The position numbers and the translations under genes were made by a program. Of a DNA stretch of 64,000 bases, positions 1-7,902 are shown piece by piece. The first letter of the stretch is position 1, and every line of letters starts with the position of its first letter. The DNA lies in NCBI GenBank assembly GCA_036397635.1, contig DASWIP010000080.1, positions 1 through 64,000 on the forward strand. Reading direction: 5' to 3'. Below the pieces are notes generated by a model that had not been told where the DNA came from, ran no database searches, and saw nothing but the letters and a program-made list of their open reading frames with translations. This stretch comes from DASWIP01 sp036397635 (GTDB lineage Bacteria; Actinomycetota; AC-67).

Positions 1-40
1 GGCCTATCGGCCGGCACCTCGTCCATGCGGGGGTGACAGA

Positions 41-65
41 TACCAGGCGAAAGGCGGACCTGGTA
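41..65. other. Inverted repeat in the leader upstream of the cold-shock gene
   Basis: TACCAGG at 41-47 pairs with CCTGGTA at 59-65 around an 11-base loop. No coding region is convincing before position 219, so this part is either the end of an upstream transcript or a structured leader. It does not carry the conserved GGAAG tetraloop region of SRP RNA, so I do not name it. Confidence 0.3.
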
Positions 66-101
66 GCATCACGGCGGGTCGATCGGTTCCTGCAAGTCCA
101 A

Positions 102-130
102 GGCTGCGGGGAACATCCCGCAGCCGTTTT
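102..130 (+). terminator. Rho-independent terminator-like hairpin
   Basis: A perfect 9-bp stem, GGCTGCGGG (102-110) with CCCGCAGCC (117-125), has a 6-base loop and is followed by GTTTTGC. It lies about 90 bases before the cold-shock start. It may end a transcript that begins outside the window, or act as an attenuator in the cold-shock leader. Confidence 0.6.
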
Positions 131-218
131 GCTTTCCGGAACCTCCATCGCCCGTAGGTCAGGGCGCCTGCAAGGCGCGAGGTTAGGCCGCTTCGGCGGC
201 ACGGAAGGAGGGAACGGC

Positions 219-422
219 TTGCGCGGAACCGTCAAGTGGTTCAGCGACGAGAAGGGCTACGGCTTCATCTCCTATGAAGGCGGTGACGACGTGTTCGTCC
301 ATTTCTCGGGCATCAGCGGCGAGGGGTTCCGCTCGCTCAGCGAGGGGCAAAGCGTCGAGTTCGAGATCACCCAGGGGCCCAAGGGTTCCCAGGCGACGAA
401 CGTCCGTCCGGTCGCTGACTAG
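219..422 (+). CDS. Cold-shock domain protein (CspA family)
   Basis: Single-domain OB-fold protein of 67 residues, the usual CspA length, which binds single-stranded RNA or DNA in the cytoplasm and acts as an RNA chaperone. RNP1 (KGYGFIS) and RNP2 (VFVHFS) are both intact. I chose the TTG at 219 because it sits 6 bases after a strong GGAAGGAGGG ribosome site and gives exactly the family length. An upstream in-frame ATG at 33 would add 62 low-complexity residues that run through the hairpin at 102-130, so I reject it. The gene stands alone and ends in a strong terminator. Regulation by leader structure is typical of the family but is inference here. Confidence 0.93.
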   Translation: MRGTVKWFSDEKGYGFISYEGGDDVFVHFSGISGEGFRSLSEGQSVEFEITQGPKGSQATNVRPVAD

Positions 423-442
423 AACCACGAGCGCGAGACGTG

Positions 443-472
443 AGAGGGACCCGGATACCGGGTCCCTCTTCG
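443..472 (+). terminator. Terminator of the cold-shock gene
   Basis: A perfect 12-bp stem (AGAGGGACCCGG at 443-454 with CCGGGTCCCTCT at 458-469) has a 3-base ATA loop and starts 20 bases after the stop codon. The U-tract is short, as is usual in high-GC actinobacteria. Confidence 0.85.
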
Positions 473-495
473 CGTTCTGTGACGCTTCGTCTGCC

Positions 496-670
496 GGGCG
501 GGCCGCAACTCCCCCGCTCGGGAGCCAAGGTCTTGGGGTGAGGGGCGTCCCTGCCCCCGTCAGCAAAGACACCCCTCGGACGGGCGACCCACCATCAGGT
601 CATCCGCCGCAGGGGAATACTCGTCAAAAGCAGCGGCCGGCACCATCACCCGACGGGATGGTTCCCTTCT
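496..670 (+). ncRNA. Possible orphan structured RNA (ydaO/c-di-AMP riboswitch-like) with its own terminator
   Basis: This stretch has no credible gene. On the plus strand it contains CGGGAGCCAAGG...TTGGGGTGAGG (about 512-542), then GACGGGCGACCC and CAGGTCATCCGCCGCAGG (about 578-615). From memory, these resemble the GGGRACCA...GGGGTGA and GACCCG.CAGCT.A.C..CG.AGGC signatures of the ydaO/yuaA class. A hairpin (ACCATC at 642-647 with GATGGT at 657-662) followed by TCCCTTCT could be an attenuator. The CAGGT replaces the expected CAGCT, and no plus-strand gene follows, so this is a weak call. Nothing else is seen between 472 and 708. Confidence 0.25.
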
Positions 671-708
671 AGCCGTTCTGGGTGGGTTCGGTGGGGCTCA
701 GGTCCCGG

Positions 709-1428
709 TCAGAGGCTGCGGATCATCCGGTAGGACTCCGCGTACTCGACGCCGTGCAGCTTCCCTGTCTCGAGCGCCCGGTCACGGACCCACGTCAGCA
801 CGTCGTCGGTGTTGTCGTGCTGGGAGTGGTGCGCCGCCAGGGCTTTCAGCTTCAGATCGAGCACCTCGCCGATATCCACGAACAGGTTCCCCTCGGCGAA
901 ATTGCTGAGCAATAGGGCGGCCGGCAGGTGAGGCTCGAAGCCTTCCTCTCGCCACAGCTCGGGGAACATCAGGCCCGAGGAGGCGTCGGGATTGATCGTT
1001 CGCAGCGCGACCTCGCCCACGGCGATGTGGTCTGGATGGTTGACGTAGCTGTCCCAGGCGATGCGGATCGTGGGATCCGGCGCGATCAGGACGTCGGGCT
1101 TGAAGCGGCGAACCTCGCGCGCCACCGTCTTGCGCAGCGACAGGTCCGGATACAGGTAGCCGTCCTCCAGGTCCAGCGGCACGACCCGAGCAACGCCCAG
1201 CATCTCCGCTGCCTCATGCTGCTCGGCCAGCCGGATCTCGCGCAGACGCTCGCGGGTCATCTCGGGATCGCTGGAACCCGACGCGCCGTTCGTCACCAGA
1301 ACGTAGGTGACTTCGACGCCACCGCGAGACCAGGCCGCGGCCGTCCCGGCCGAGGAGAACTCCGCGTCGTCGGGATGCGCGAACAGCACCATCGCGCGCT
1401 CGATCTCGAGGTCGTCTGCGATCTTCAT
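709..1428 (-). CDS. PIG-L/LmbE family deacetylase
   Basis: Cytoplasmic Zn-dependent N-deacetylase of the GlcNAc-PI de-N-acetylase superfamily, 239 residues, the normal single-domain length. The metal-binding motif AHPDDAE is at residues 17-23 and the second motif NHPDHIAVG at 130-138, giving the expected His/Asp/His set. Family members include MshB and Mca of mycothiol metabolism and several sugar or antibiotic deacetylases, and the sequence alone does not identify the substrate. A GGAGGAGGGACC site lies directly before the ATG. The gene is monocistronic, and the next gene upstream (S15 peptidase) on the same strand is separated from it by a strong terminator. Confidence 0.88.
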   Translation of the reverse strand: MKIADDLEIERAMVLFAHPDDAEFSSAGTAAAWSRGGVEVTYVLVTNGASGSSDPEMTRERLREIRLAEQHEAAEMLGVARVVPLDLEDGYLYPDLSLRKTVAREVRRFKPDVLIAPDPTIRIAWDSYVNHPDHIAVGEVALRTINPDASSGLMFPELWREEGFEPHLPAALLLSNFAEGNLFVDIGEVLDLKLKALAAHHSQHDNTDDVLTWVRDRALETGKLHGVEYAESYRMIRSL

Positions 1429-1480
1429 GGTCCCTCCTCCAGCCGCCGAGTCTAGCGGTGCAGCCGAGGAGGCGAAACGT

Positions 1481-1507
1481 CGGGGGCGCCGCTTCGCGGC
1501 GCCCCCG
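1481..1507 (-). terminator. Terminator of the S15 peptidase gene
   Basis: A 12-bp perfect stem (CGGGGGCGCCGC with GCGGCGCCCCCG) around a 3-base loop, 16 bases beyond the minus-strand stop at 1523. On the minus strand it is followed by ACGTTTC. Confidence 0.8.
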
Positions 1508-1522
1508 AAGGATCGAGCGCTG

Positions 1523-3349
1523 TCAGGCCGACGCTTGGATCACCGGCACCGATGCCTGGAGCGTGAACGACGTCGAGTTCGGGTAGCGGGACGAGGCGTG
1601 GTCGTTGGAGTTCGGCGAGACCTCGATGTAGATCTCGTGACCCTCCTGGACCTCCCACGCGACCGCGGTCATGTCGACCTCGATAGTGGTGGGCTGGCTC
1701 GTCGACGGCCACGGGACACGCAGGGCCATCACCTGATCGTCGATCACCGTCGCCGTGTTGGACTCCCGGTGGTACGAGACGAGCTTGAGGAACAGGTACG
1801 CCTCGGGTGTCGGCAACAGGGTGATCACGTCCAGCTTGACCCTGGTCGATCCCACGATCTGGTCGCCGGGCTTGAGGAACTCGAAGGTCGGGTCGCATGC
1901 CGGGCGGCCGGGCTCGCCACAGCGGTCCGGCGGCGGACCCGTGTAGGTCCCGACCTTGATCCATGAGCTGCTCGCGTAGGGGCAGACCTGCGCGTAGGCC
2001 GCGGCCTCGCGCACCCACAGCGTCGAACCGAGCTCGCCGGCCCCATCCTTGTCTCGGCAGCCACCAGAAGTGCCGGCGGTGACCTGGCCCGAGGTGGGCG
2101 CGACCTGGTGCGTAACCCGCGAGGCGGCGCTGGCGGCGATGTTCGCATCGGGCAGCTCGTCGAGCGAGAACCAGCGGCCGTCCTGGACCTGGTACTCGAT
2201 CGCCGGTCCGGTGTCGGCGTCCTGACCCTTCAGGTATCGGGCGAACCACGCGTCGATGCGGGCGTTGATATGCGCGCCCTGTCCCTCACCGGCTGCGCAA
2301 CTGGTGCCCAGCGGTGTGAGCGTGTGACCGCCGCAGAACCAGATCATCTTGGCGTCCACGCCGTTGGCCAAGATCTGCTCGTAGTTGGCGATCCCCTCGT
2401 TGACCGGGAACAGCGTGTCCGAGGTGCCCTGGATGATCAATGCCGGCGCGCTGATGCCGGGCACCGCGGTCCCATCCGGAAGCGTCGCCCCGTTGATGTA
2501 TCGGGCGGGGCTCTTCGCGTCGAACCAGTCCGAGGTCGCAGTCGACCAGTCGTTCAACGCGACGCCCTCGACTACCGACTGGTGGATGTACGGGCTGTAG
2601 ATACCGGTCTCGCCGTCATTCAGGCCGCCGGTCGCTGCGGACGCGGCACCCGAGCCGTACAGCAGCAGGTCCCAGCCGAGCTTAAGCACGCCGTTCGGCT
2701 TGAGCGACTGCGGCAGGTCGTTCCAAGCGATCTGCGGCACGATCGCGTCGACGCGGGGGTCGGCTGCCGCGGTCATCAGTTGGATGCCCCCGGCGTAGGA
2801 GCCGCCGAGCATACCCATGCGGGGGTCGACCGGCGGGTGACGGATGACCTCCTCCTCGAAACAGGGCTGCTCCTCCTCGGGGGTGTCCTCGGGGCACTCC
2901 ACCTCGACCTGGATGGTCTCGAAGGACTCGGAGTCGTCGGTGAGGATCCCTTCCTGATCGGCCACGAAGGTCATAAGGGCTTGCACGTCGCGAACCTCGA
3001 ACTCCTGCGAGTCCACGTTCGCCTCGCCGCCGGAGATGCCGAAGCCGCGCTGGTCCCACGTGAGGACGGCGTATCCGTCGCCGAGCAGGCGCGCGACGGT
3101 GCCGTTCGCAGGGTCGGTGACCCGGGAACCGCCCCATCCGTGGGTCATCAGGATGACCGGGACCTTGCTCTCCGGACCTGCCCCGTCGGGCTTGAACAAG
3201 GTGAAGGCGATGTTGGTGCCGTCGAACGACTGGATCTTCCCGTCGATCACAGCGACGTCGGCGCTGGCCACACCGCCGGCCAGGCTCGCCAGCGCGAGCA
3301 CGGCCGTCAGCGCCAGACCTGCCGCTCGGAACGTCTTGCGTCGAGGCAT
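1523..3349 (-). CDS. Secreted S15-family (CocE/X-Pro dipeptidyl-peptidase-like) hydrolase
   Basis: 608-residue exported alpha/beta hydrolase. Residues 1-30 form a Sec signal peptide (basic MPRRK, hydrophobic core, ASA cleavage site). The hydrolase domain carries THGWGG (69-74), WDQRG (98-102) and the nucleophile elbow GGSYAGG with Ser184. Asp311 in GTSD and His342 in GGHT complete a plausible triad. The C-terminal third is beta-rich, as in the S15 C-terminal jelly-roll domain (PepX_C). Members cleave X-Pro peptides, cocaine esters or glutaryl-antibiotic amides, and the substrate here is unknown. An acidic, Glu-rich insertion with paired Cys (about 150-170) lies just before the nucleophile. 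AGGGAGGGG precedes the ATG. Confidence 0.88.
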   Translation of the reverse strand: MPRRKTFRAAGLALTAVLALASLAGGVASADVAVIDGKIQSFDGTNIAFTLFKPDGAGPESKVPVILMTHGWGGSRVTDPANGTVARLLGDGYAVLTWDQRGFGISGGEANVDSQEFEVRDVQALMTFVADQEGILTDDSESFETIQVEVECPEDTPEEEQPCFEEEVIRHPPVDPRMGMLGGSYAGGIQLMTAAADPRVDAIVPQIAWNDLPQSLKPNGVLKLGWDLLLYGSGAASAATGGLNDGETGIYSPYIHQSVVEGVALNDWSTATSDWFDAKSPARYINGATLPDGTAVPGISAPALIIQGTSDTLFPVNEGIANYEQILANGVDAKMIWFCGGHTLTPLGTSCAAGEGQGAHINARIDAWFARYLKGQDADTGPAIEYQVQDGRWFSLDELPDANIAASAASRVTHQVAPTSGQVTAGTSGGCRDKDGAGELGSTLWVREAAAYAQVCPYASSSWIKVGTYTGPPPDRCGEPGRPACDPTFEFLKPGDQIVGSTRVKLDVITLLPTPEAYLFLKLVSYHRESNTATVIDDQVMALRVPWPSTSQPTTIEVDMTAVAWEVQEGHEIYIEVSPNSNDHASSRYPNSTSFTLQASVPVIQASA

Positions 3350-3445
3350 TACCCCTCCCTTGTGAGGCTCGGAACATGGGCTTCCAGCAGGTTTCGCTCC
3401 GTCACAGGCGATTCCTGCCTGGAGAAGGAGGATGCCCGGGGGTTA

Positions 3446-3904
3446 CTAGGAGGGCGAACCGGCACGATCCGGCAACAATGCCCGGAGCTCCTGGACATAG
3501 GCCTCGGGGAGGCCGTGGGCGCGCGCGCCGCGGATCAAGACCCGGAGGTAGCGCTGGGAAGGAGGCTTCTCGGCCCGATCGGGCGCCATGATGTACAGGT
3601 ACGCACCGCGGGGGCCGTCTGAGGCCTCGACGGTGACCTCCCTCTTGCCGTAGACGCCCTCGGCGACGGCCTCGTAGTCGTCCAGGCTGTCCTCATGACC
3701 GGGCAAGAGGTCCCACAGGACCCCCCAGACCTCATGCCCCGTTGTCTCCTGGACGTCGGCGACGCCGCCGCCCCACCCAGGGGAATCCCAGCGGAAGAAG
3801 ATCCGGTAGCCTGGCAGGCGAGCCGGGCCGAGGGGGACGGCTCCGGGGCAGCGCCCCTCCATCTGGGCGGGATCCATGTTCGACCCGTAGGCGAAGTAGC
3901 GCAC
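3446..3904 (-). CDS. Gamma-glutamylcyclotransferase-like (AIG2/GGCT) protein
   Basis: About 152 residues, the usual length of the GGCT/AIG2 fold. The N-terminal substrate-binding motif YFAYGSN (residues 3-9) is intact, and DDYEAVAEGVYGKREV carries the expected catalytic Glu. Family enzymes release 5-oxoproline from gamma-glutamyl amines or dipeptides in the cytoplasm. The GTG start at 3904 overlaps the TAG stop of the upstream zinc-ribbon gene by one base (TAGTG), so translation is probably coupled. Longer readings with a start further upstream would run through the neighbouring gene and are not credible. Confidence 0.85.
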   Translation of the reverse strand: MRYFAYGSNMDPAQMEGRCPGAVPLGPARLPGYRIFFRWDSPGWGGGVADVQETTGHEVWGVLWDLLPGHEDSLDDYEAVAEGVYGKREVTVEASDGPRGAYLYIMAPDRAEKPPSQRYLRVLIRGARAHGLPEAYVQELRALLPDRAGSPS

Positions 3905-4461
3905 TACCCTGCGGGATCCTCGCCGGGCGACAGCGGCGGCTCGAACCCCGCCTCGTCCATCAGCCCGCTGATCGCTTCCTCGTCCATCCCGCGCGCGTTC
4001 AGCGCGTCGACCAGCCGCAACGCCGACAGGTTGGCCCCGCAGAACGGACAGTAGGTCCATTCGCCCATCGCCCGCGACGGCAGCCTTCCGCGGCAGTAGG
4101 CGCACCGCGTTCGGTCGCCAAGCCAGGACGCGGCCGGGGTCTCCTCGGCCGGCGGCGCCTCCATCTCGGCGGCGTCGGACTCGGTGAGCGCATCCAGGTA
4201 GCCGCGCCCGTAGTCCCACGAGATGTACTCGTCCGGATGCGGCTCGAACGCGGGCTCGTGCATCCGAGGCTCGCCGGTCTCGAGCATGTACTCGAGCGAC
4301 TCGTTGAGCATCTCCCAGCCGTAGTAGTGATCCTCACCGCACTCCGCGCATGTGATGACGACACCCTTGTAGCCGCGCTCCTCGAACTGCTGGCGCAGCG
4401 CATTCAGGTCCTCGAGCTCCTCGAGGATCGACTCGCGCTCTTCGGGATCCATCTCGCCCAT
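3904..4461 (-). CDS. DUF5319-like protein with C-terminal zinc ribbon
   Basis: 185 residues, cytoplasmic, no membrane segment. The first half resembles the actinobacterial DUF5319 family in its RGYKGVVITCAECGEDHYY and EYISWDYGRGY segments, recalled from family knowledge and not searched. A second Cys4 unit, CAYC...CPFC, follows (about residues 129-153), so the protein has two possible metal sites. The function is unknown. ATG at 4461 is chosen; a second ATG nine bases on (MDPEE) is an alternative, and neither has a strong ribosome site. It lies 29 bases after the LLM oxidoreductase stop and is coupled to the cyclotransferase gene downstream. Confidence 0.7.
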   Translation of the reverse strand: MGEMDPEERESILEELEDLNALRQQFEERGYKGVVITCAECGEDHYYGWEMLNESLEYMLETGEPRMHEPAFEPHPDEYISWDYGRGYLDALTESDAAEMEAPPAEETPAASWLGDRTRCAYCRGRLPSRAMGEWTYCPFCGANLSALRLVDALNARGMDEEAISGLMDEAGFEPPLSPGEDPAG

Positions 4462-4490
4462 AACCGAGTCATCGTAGCGCGTGCAGAAGA

Positions 4491-5492
4491 TCAGGACCCG
4501 AACGTCTCGAGCAGCTGCCCGTAGATCTCCCCGCCTCGGCCCTCGTCGCCGGCGGCCCACGGCGGGTTCAAGATGATCGTGTCCGCGAGGCCGTCGAAGC
4601 GCCTCATCTGCGCGCGTGCCTCTTCCGGCGTGCCGACCACTGCGTAGGTCTCGGCCATCTCGTCGGTTATCAGGCCGACCATGCGAACGAGGTCGCCGGC
4701 GGCATGCGCCTCGCGAAGGGGGTCGACCACCTCGCCCCACCCATGCAGATCAAGAACGCCTCGGTACGTCCTGGTGGTCGCGTAGAAGGCGATCTGCAGC
4801 TTCGCCTCGGCGAGCGCCTGCTCGCGGTCGCCGATCCGCACGATCACCGACTGCGCTACCTCGACCTCGTCCAAGTCTCGGCCCGCGCGCGCCGCTGCTT
4901 CCGTGAGCCGGGGGCGCACCACCTCGGCCAGGTAACGGGCCGAGGTGAACGGGTGGCCCAGGAACCCGTCGCAGACTTCGCCGGCGAGGCGGACCATGTG
5001 CTCGTTGACGGCTGCCAGATGCACCGGGATCGGTCCCGGGGCGGCGCCGGCGCCGGGGAACGGCGACATGGTGACGGTGTAGAAGCGCCCGCGGTGATCG
5101 ATCGGCTGTCCGGCGAACGAGTCCCAGACGGCCCGGCAAACCTCGATCACCTCGCGCATCTTCGGCGCCGGATGCTCGAACCCGGTCGCGTAGCGGAACT
5201 GGTTGACCCGCTTCACCTGCGTCCCGAGCCCGAGGACGAAGCGTCCGCCGGAAAGCTCGGCGACGTCGCGCGCGGCCATCGCGGTGATGACCGGCGAGCG
5301 AGGGAACGCGAGCGCGATCGAGGTGCCGATGCGGATGCGCTCGGTCGCCTGAGCTGCGATCGCCGCCTGCACGAACGCGGTGCGAGAGGTCTCGGCGATC
5401 CACAGCGACTCGAAGCCTGCGTCCTCGCATCGCCGGGCGAGATCCCCCAATGCGCCCAGCGGCCCGCCGACCGCGATCCCGTATCGCATCAT
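4491..5492 (-). CDS. LLM-class F420-dependent oxidoreductase
   Basis: 333-residue bacterial luciferase-like TIM barrel of the F420 branch. It starts MMRYGIAVGG and carries RRCEDAGFESLWIAET, typical of the N-terminal strand-helix pair, and ELSGGRFVLGLGTQ around residues 80-93, a family signature. Such enzymes use deazaflavin F420 for hydride transfer, and the substrate cannot be read from sequence. GGAGGG abuts the first ATG (5492), so the second ATG at 5489 may be the real start. It heads a three-gene run with the zinc-ribbon and cyclotransferase genes and is divergent from the MmgE/PrpD gene. Confidence 0.87.
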   Translation of the reverse strand: MMRYGIAVGGPLGALGDLARRCEDAGFESLWIAETSRTAFVQAAIAAQATERIRIGTSIALAFPRSPVITAMAARDVAELSGGRFVLGLGTQVKRVNQFRYATGFEHPAPKMREVIEVCRAVWDSFAGQPIDHRGRFYTVTMSPFPGAGAAPGPIPVHLAAVNEHMVRLAGEVCDGFLGHPFTSARYLAEVVRPRLTEAAARAGRDLDEVEVAQSVIVRIGDREQALAEAKLQIAFYATTRTYRGVLDLHGWGEVVDPLREAHAAGDLVRMVGLITDEMAETYAVVGTPEEARAQMRRFDGLADTIILNPPWAAGDEGRGGEIYGQLLETFGS

Positions 5493-5581
5493 CCCTCCAC
5501 GCAGATCCGACTTCGCGCGACCCGGCCGAGCATACCCCCGGTGTCACGACCGCGGGCGCGCGCACCGTTACCATCACCTCC

Positions 5582-6946
5582 ATGGGATCGATCTCCCAGA
5601 CGCTGGCCGGATCCGTGGCCGGGCTGCGGTACGACGACCTTCCGCGCGACGTGGTCACGGCCGCGAAACGTCACCTGCTCGACGCGGTCGGTGTGGCGGT
5701 GGCCGCGGCCGACACCGGCGTGTGCGATCCGATCATCGAGATGATCCGCTCGTGGTCCGGCGCCCGCGAGGCGAGCGTGCTCGGCTACGACCTCGGCGCG
5801 CCGGCACCGATGGCCGCGCTCGCGAACGGCGCCCTCGCGCACGCGCTCGAGTATGACGACACCCACGTCGCATCCGTGGTCAGCCCATCGGCGGTGATCA
5901 TGCCCGCAGCGTTCGCGGTCGCCGAGGAGGCCGGCACCGATGGGCGCGCGCTGCTCACCGCGGCCGTCGCCGGGTACGAGGTCGCCGCGCGGATCGGCGG
6001 CGCGGCACCGGGGCGGTTCCAGGCGCGCGGCCTGCACACCACCGGCGTGGCCGGACCGTTCGCCGCCGCTGCCACGGCAGCCAGGCTGTGGGGCCTGAGC
6101 GCCGACGAGACCGCGGCCGCGTTCGGCCTCGCCGGAGACCGCTCCGGCGGTACGCTCGCCAGTCTCGGACAAGGCGGAGAGGCCGAGCCGATGCACACAG
6201 CATGGGCCGCGCACGACGGCGTGCTCGCCGCCGACCTCGCACGCCGGGGCGTCGCCGGCGCGACCACCATCTTCGAAGGACCCCGGGGACTGTTCGATGC
6301 GCTGCTCGCCGGCGAGGAATCGGATCTGGAGCATCTGACAGAGGGGCTGGGCGAGCGATGGGAGACCACCCGGATCGCGCTGAAGCCCTACCCGGCGTGT
6401 CATTTCCTGCACGCGCACATGGATGCGGCCGCGCGCCTCAAGCTCAAGTGGGCCGACATCGAGGAGATCATCTGTTCGCTGCCACCGGCGGCCGTCGACA
6501 TCGTCGCCGAGCCGCGCGCGGCGCGCCTGCACCCGTCGAGCCTGCACGCGGCGCAGTTCTCGCTGCCGTTCGCGGTCGCCGCGGTCGTCGTCGGCGGCCG
6601 CGAGGGGGTCGAACTGTTCGGCGACGAGGCGCGCGCCGACCGGCGCGTGCTGAGCCTGGCCGAGCGCGTCGTCGGCGTCCCCGACCCCACCCTGCCGTTC
6701 CCGCACGCGTACGGCGGCAGGCTGACCGTGCACACGCGCAGCGGCCGTACGCTGACGATCGACGAGGAGATCAACCGCGGCCACCCCGACCGCCCCTTGT
6801 CCGAGCAGGAGCTGGCGGACAAGTTCGTCGCCAACGTCAAGGGACGCTTCGGCGTGAAGACGGCACGCAAGCTGCTCACCCGCCTGCGATGCCTCGACGA
6901 GGTCCGCGACGTCGAGCAGCTGATGGCGAGCTTCCGCCTGGGCTGA
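5582..6946 (+). CDS. MmgE/PrpD family protein
   Basis: 454 residues, the normal family length. Members include 2-methylcitrate dehydratase PrpD, aconitate decarboxylase and many unassigned isomerases or dehydratases. The N-terminal helical domain (DAVGVAVAAADTG, ANGALAHALEYDDTH around 80-95) and the small C-terminal domain (HPDRPLSEQELADKF) are recognisable. No prpB or prpC is nearby, so a methylcitrate role is not supported and a generic call is safer. ATG at 5582 begins at the family start (MGSISQTLAG); an in-frame ATG at 5450 would read through the divergent gene's start. Neighbours on both sides are on the minus strand. Confidence 0.85.
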   Translation: MGSISQTLAGSVAGLRYDDLPRDVVTAAKRHLLDAVGVAVAAADTGVCDPIIEMIRSWSGAREASVLGYDLGAPAPMAALANGALAHALEYDDTHVASVVSPSAVIMPAAFAVAEEAGTDGRALLTAAVAGYEVAARIGGAAPGRFQARGLHTTGVAGPFAAAATAARLWGLSADETAAAFGLAGDRSGGTLASLGQGGEAEPMHTAWAAHDGVLAADLARRGVAGATTIFEGPRGLFDALLAGEESDLEHLTEGLGERWETTRIALKPYPACHFLHAHMDAAARLKLKWADIEEIICSLPPAAVDIVAEPRAARLHPSSLHAAQFSLPFAVAAVVVGGREGVELFGDEARADRRVLSLAERVVGVPDPTLPFPHAYGGRLTVHTRSGRTLTIDEEINRGHPDRPLSEQELADKFVANVKGRFGVKTARKLLTRLRCLDEVRDVEQLMASFRLG

Positions 6947-6949
6947 GGG

Positions 6950-7870
6950 CTACCGGAGCGACTGCTGCAGGTCCGAGGTGGGGGGCGCGTACTTCGTGCC
7001 CTGGTTCTTGAACAGCGTCGGCACCTGGTCGACCAGTTCGGCGACCGCCCAGCGCGCGTCCTTCTGGATGGTCGCGTCGAACGACCAGCCGCGGTACAGC
7101 GTCACCACCCCGCCGTAGACGTAGAAGACGTGGCCGGTGATCTCCGCGGCGGCATCGGTGGCCAGGAACGCGACCATCGGCGCCACGTTCTCGGGATCCC
7201 AGACGTCGAAGGCCCCTTCAGCCTTGATGTCGCCGAAGGTCTGCTCGGTCATGCGGGTGCGCGCCGCCGGCGTGATGGCGTTGCTGGTAACGCCGTAGCG
7301 GCCCATCTCCATCGCCACGATCTGCGCGAAGGCGGCGATGCCTGCCTTCGCCGCGCCGTAGTTGGACTGGCCGATGTTGCCCAGCACGCCGGAGGTCGAC
7401 GACGTGCAGATGATCCGGCCGTTCGCCGGCTCGCCGGTCTGCTTGTTCTTCGCTCGCCAGTAGGCGCACGCGTGGCGCGTCGGCGCGAAATGCCCTTTCA
7501 GATGGACGCGCATCACCGCGTCCCAGTCGGCCTCCTCCATGTTGAAGATCATCTTGTCGCGCAAGATCCCGGCGTTGTTCACCAGGACATCCAGCGACCC
7601 GAACGTCTCGACGGCCTGATCGAGCATCCGCTTCGAGCCGTCCCAGTCGGCGACATCGTCGTAGTTCGCGACCGCCTCTCCCCCGGCGACCTTGATCTCG
7701 TCCACGACCTGCTGTGCCGGCCGGTCGTCGGTTCCGGTTCCGTCCCACTCGCCGCCGAGATCGTTGACGACGACCTTAGCGCCCTCCGCCGCGAGCAGCA
7801 GCGCCTCACCGCGTCCGATCCCCCGGCCGGCGCCGGTCACGATCGCAACCTTCCCATCGAGCAAACCCAT
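6950..7870 (-). CDS. SDR family NAD(P)-dependent oxidoreductase
   Basis: 306-residue classical short-chain dehydrogenase. The cofactor motif TGAGRGIG (residues 12-19), NNAG, the catalytic Ser in TSSTSG and the YGAAK catalytic Tyr/Lys are all present. It is longer than a minimal SDR because of insertions and a C-terminal tail. That layout and the substitution pattern fit the HSD17B4/MFE-2-like (3R)-hydroxyacyl-CoA dehydrogenase group, which suggests fatty-acyl or steroid CoA chemistry (inference). GGAGGGAT precedes the ATG. It is the last gene of a minus-strand run behind nadB. Confidence 0.85.
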   Translation of the reverse strand: MGLLDGKVAIVTGAGRGIGRGEALLLAAEGAKVVVNDLGGEWDGTGTDDRPAQQVVDEIKVAGGEAVANYDDVADWDGSKRMLDQAVETFGSLDVLVNNAGILRDKMIFNMEEADWDAVMRVHLKGHFAPTRHACAYWRAKNKQTGEPANGRIICTSSTSGVLGNIGQSNYGAAKAGIAAFAQIVAMEMGRYGVTSNAITPAARTRMTEQTFGDIKAEGAFDVWDPENVAPMVAFLATDAAAEITGHVFYVYGGVVTLYRGWSFDATIQKDARWAVAELVDQVPTLFKNQGTKYAPPTSDLQQSLR

Positions 7871-7902
7871 GGTGGTATCCCTCCGGTCCGTGTGGATGAG
7901 AC

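Noticed and set aside
41..130. Possible SRP RNA or other housekeeping RNA
   Set aside because: The hairpins are clear, but the conserved GGAAG and AGCAG elements of SRP RNA are missing; only a terminator is supported.
2108..3622. A plus-strand open frame of 504 codons
   Set aside because: It is antisense to the well-supported S15 peptidase, without domain patterns.
5582..6946. Naming the MmgE/PrpD gene prpD
   Set aside because: No methylcitrate-cycle genes nearby and the family is functionally mixed.
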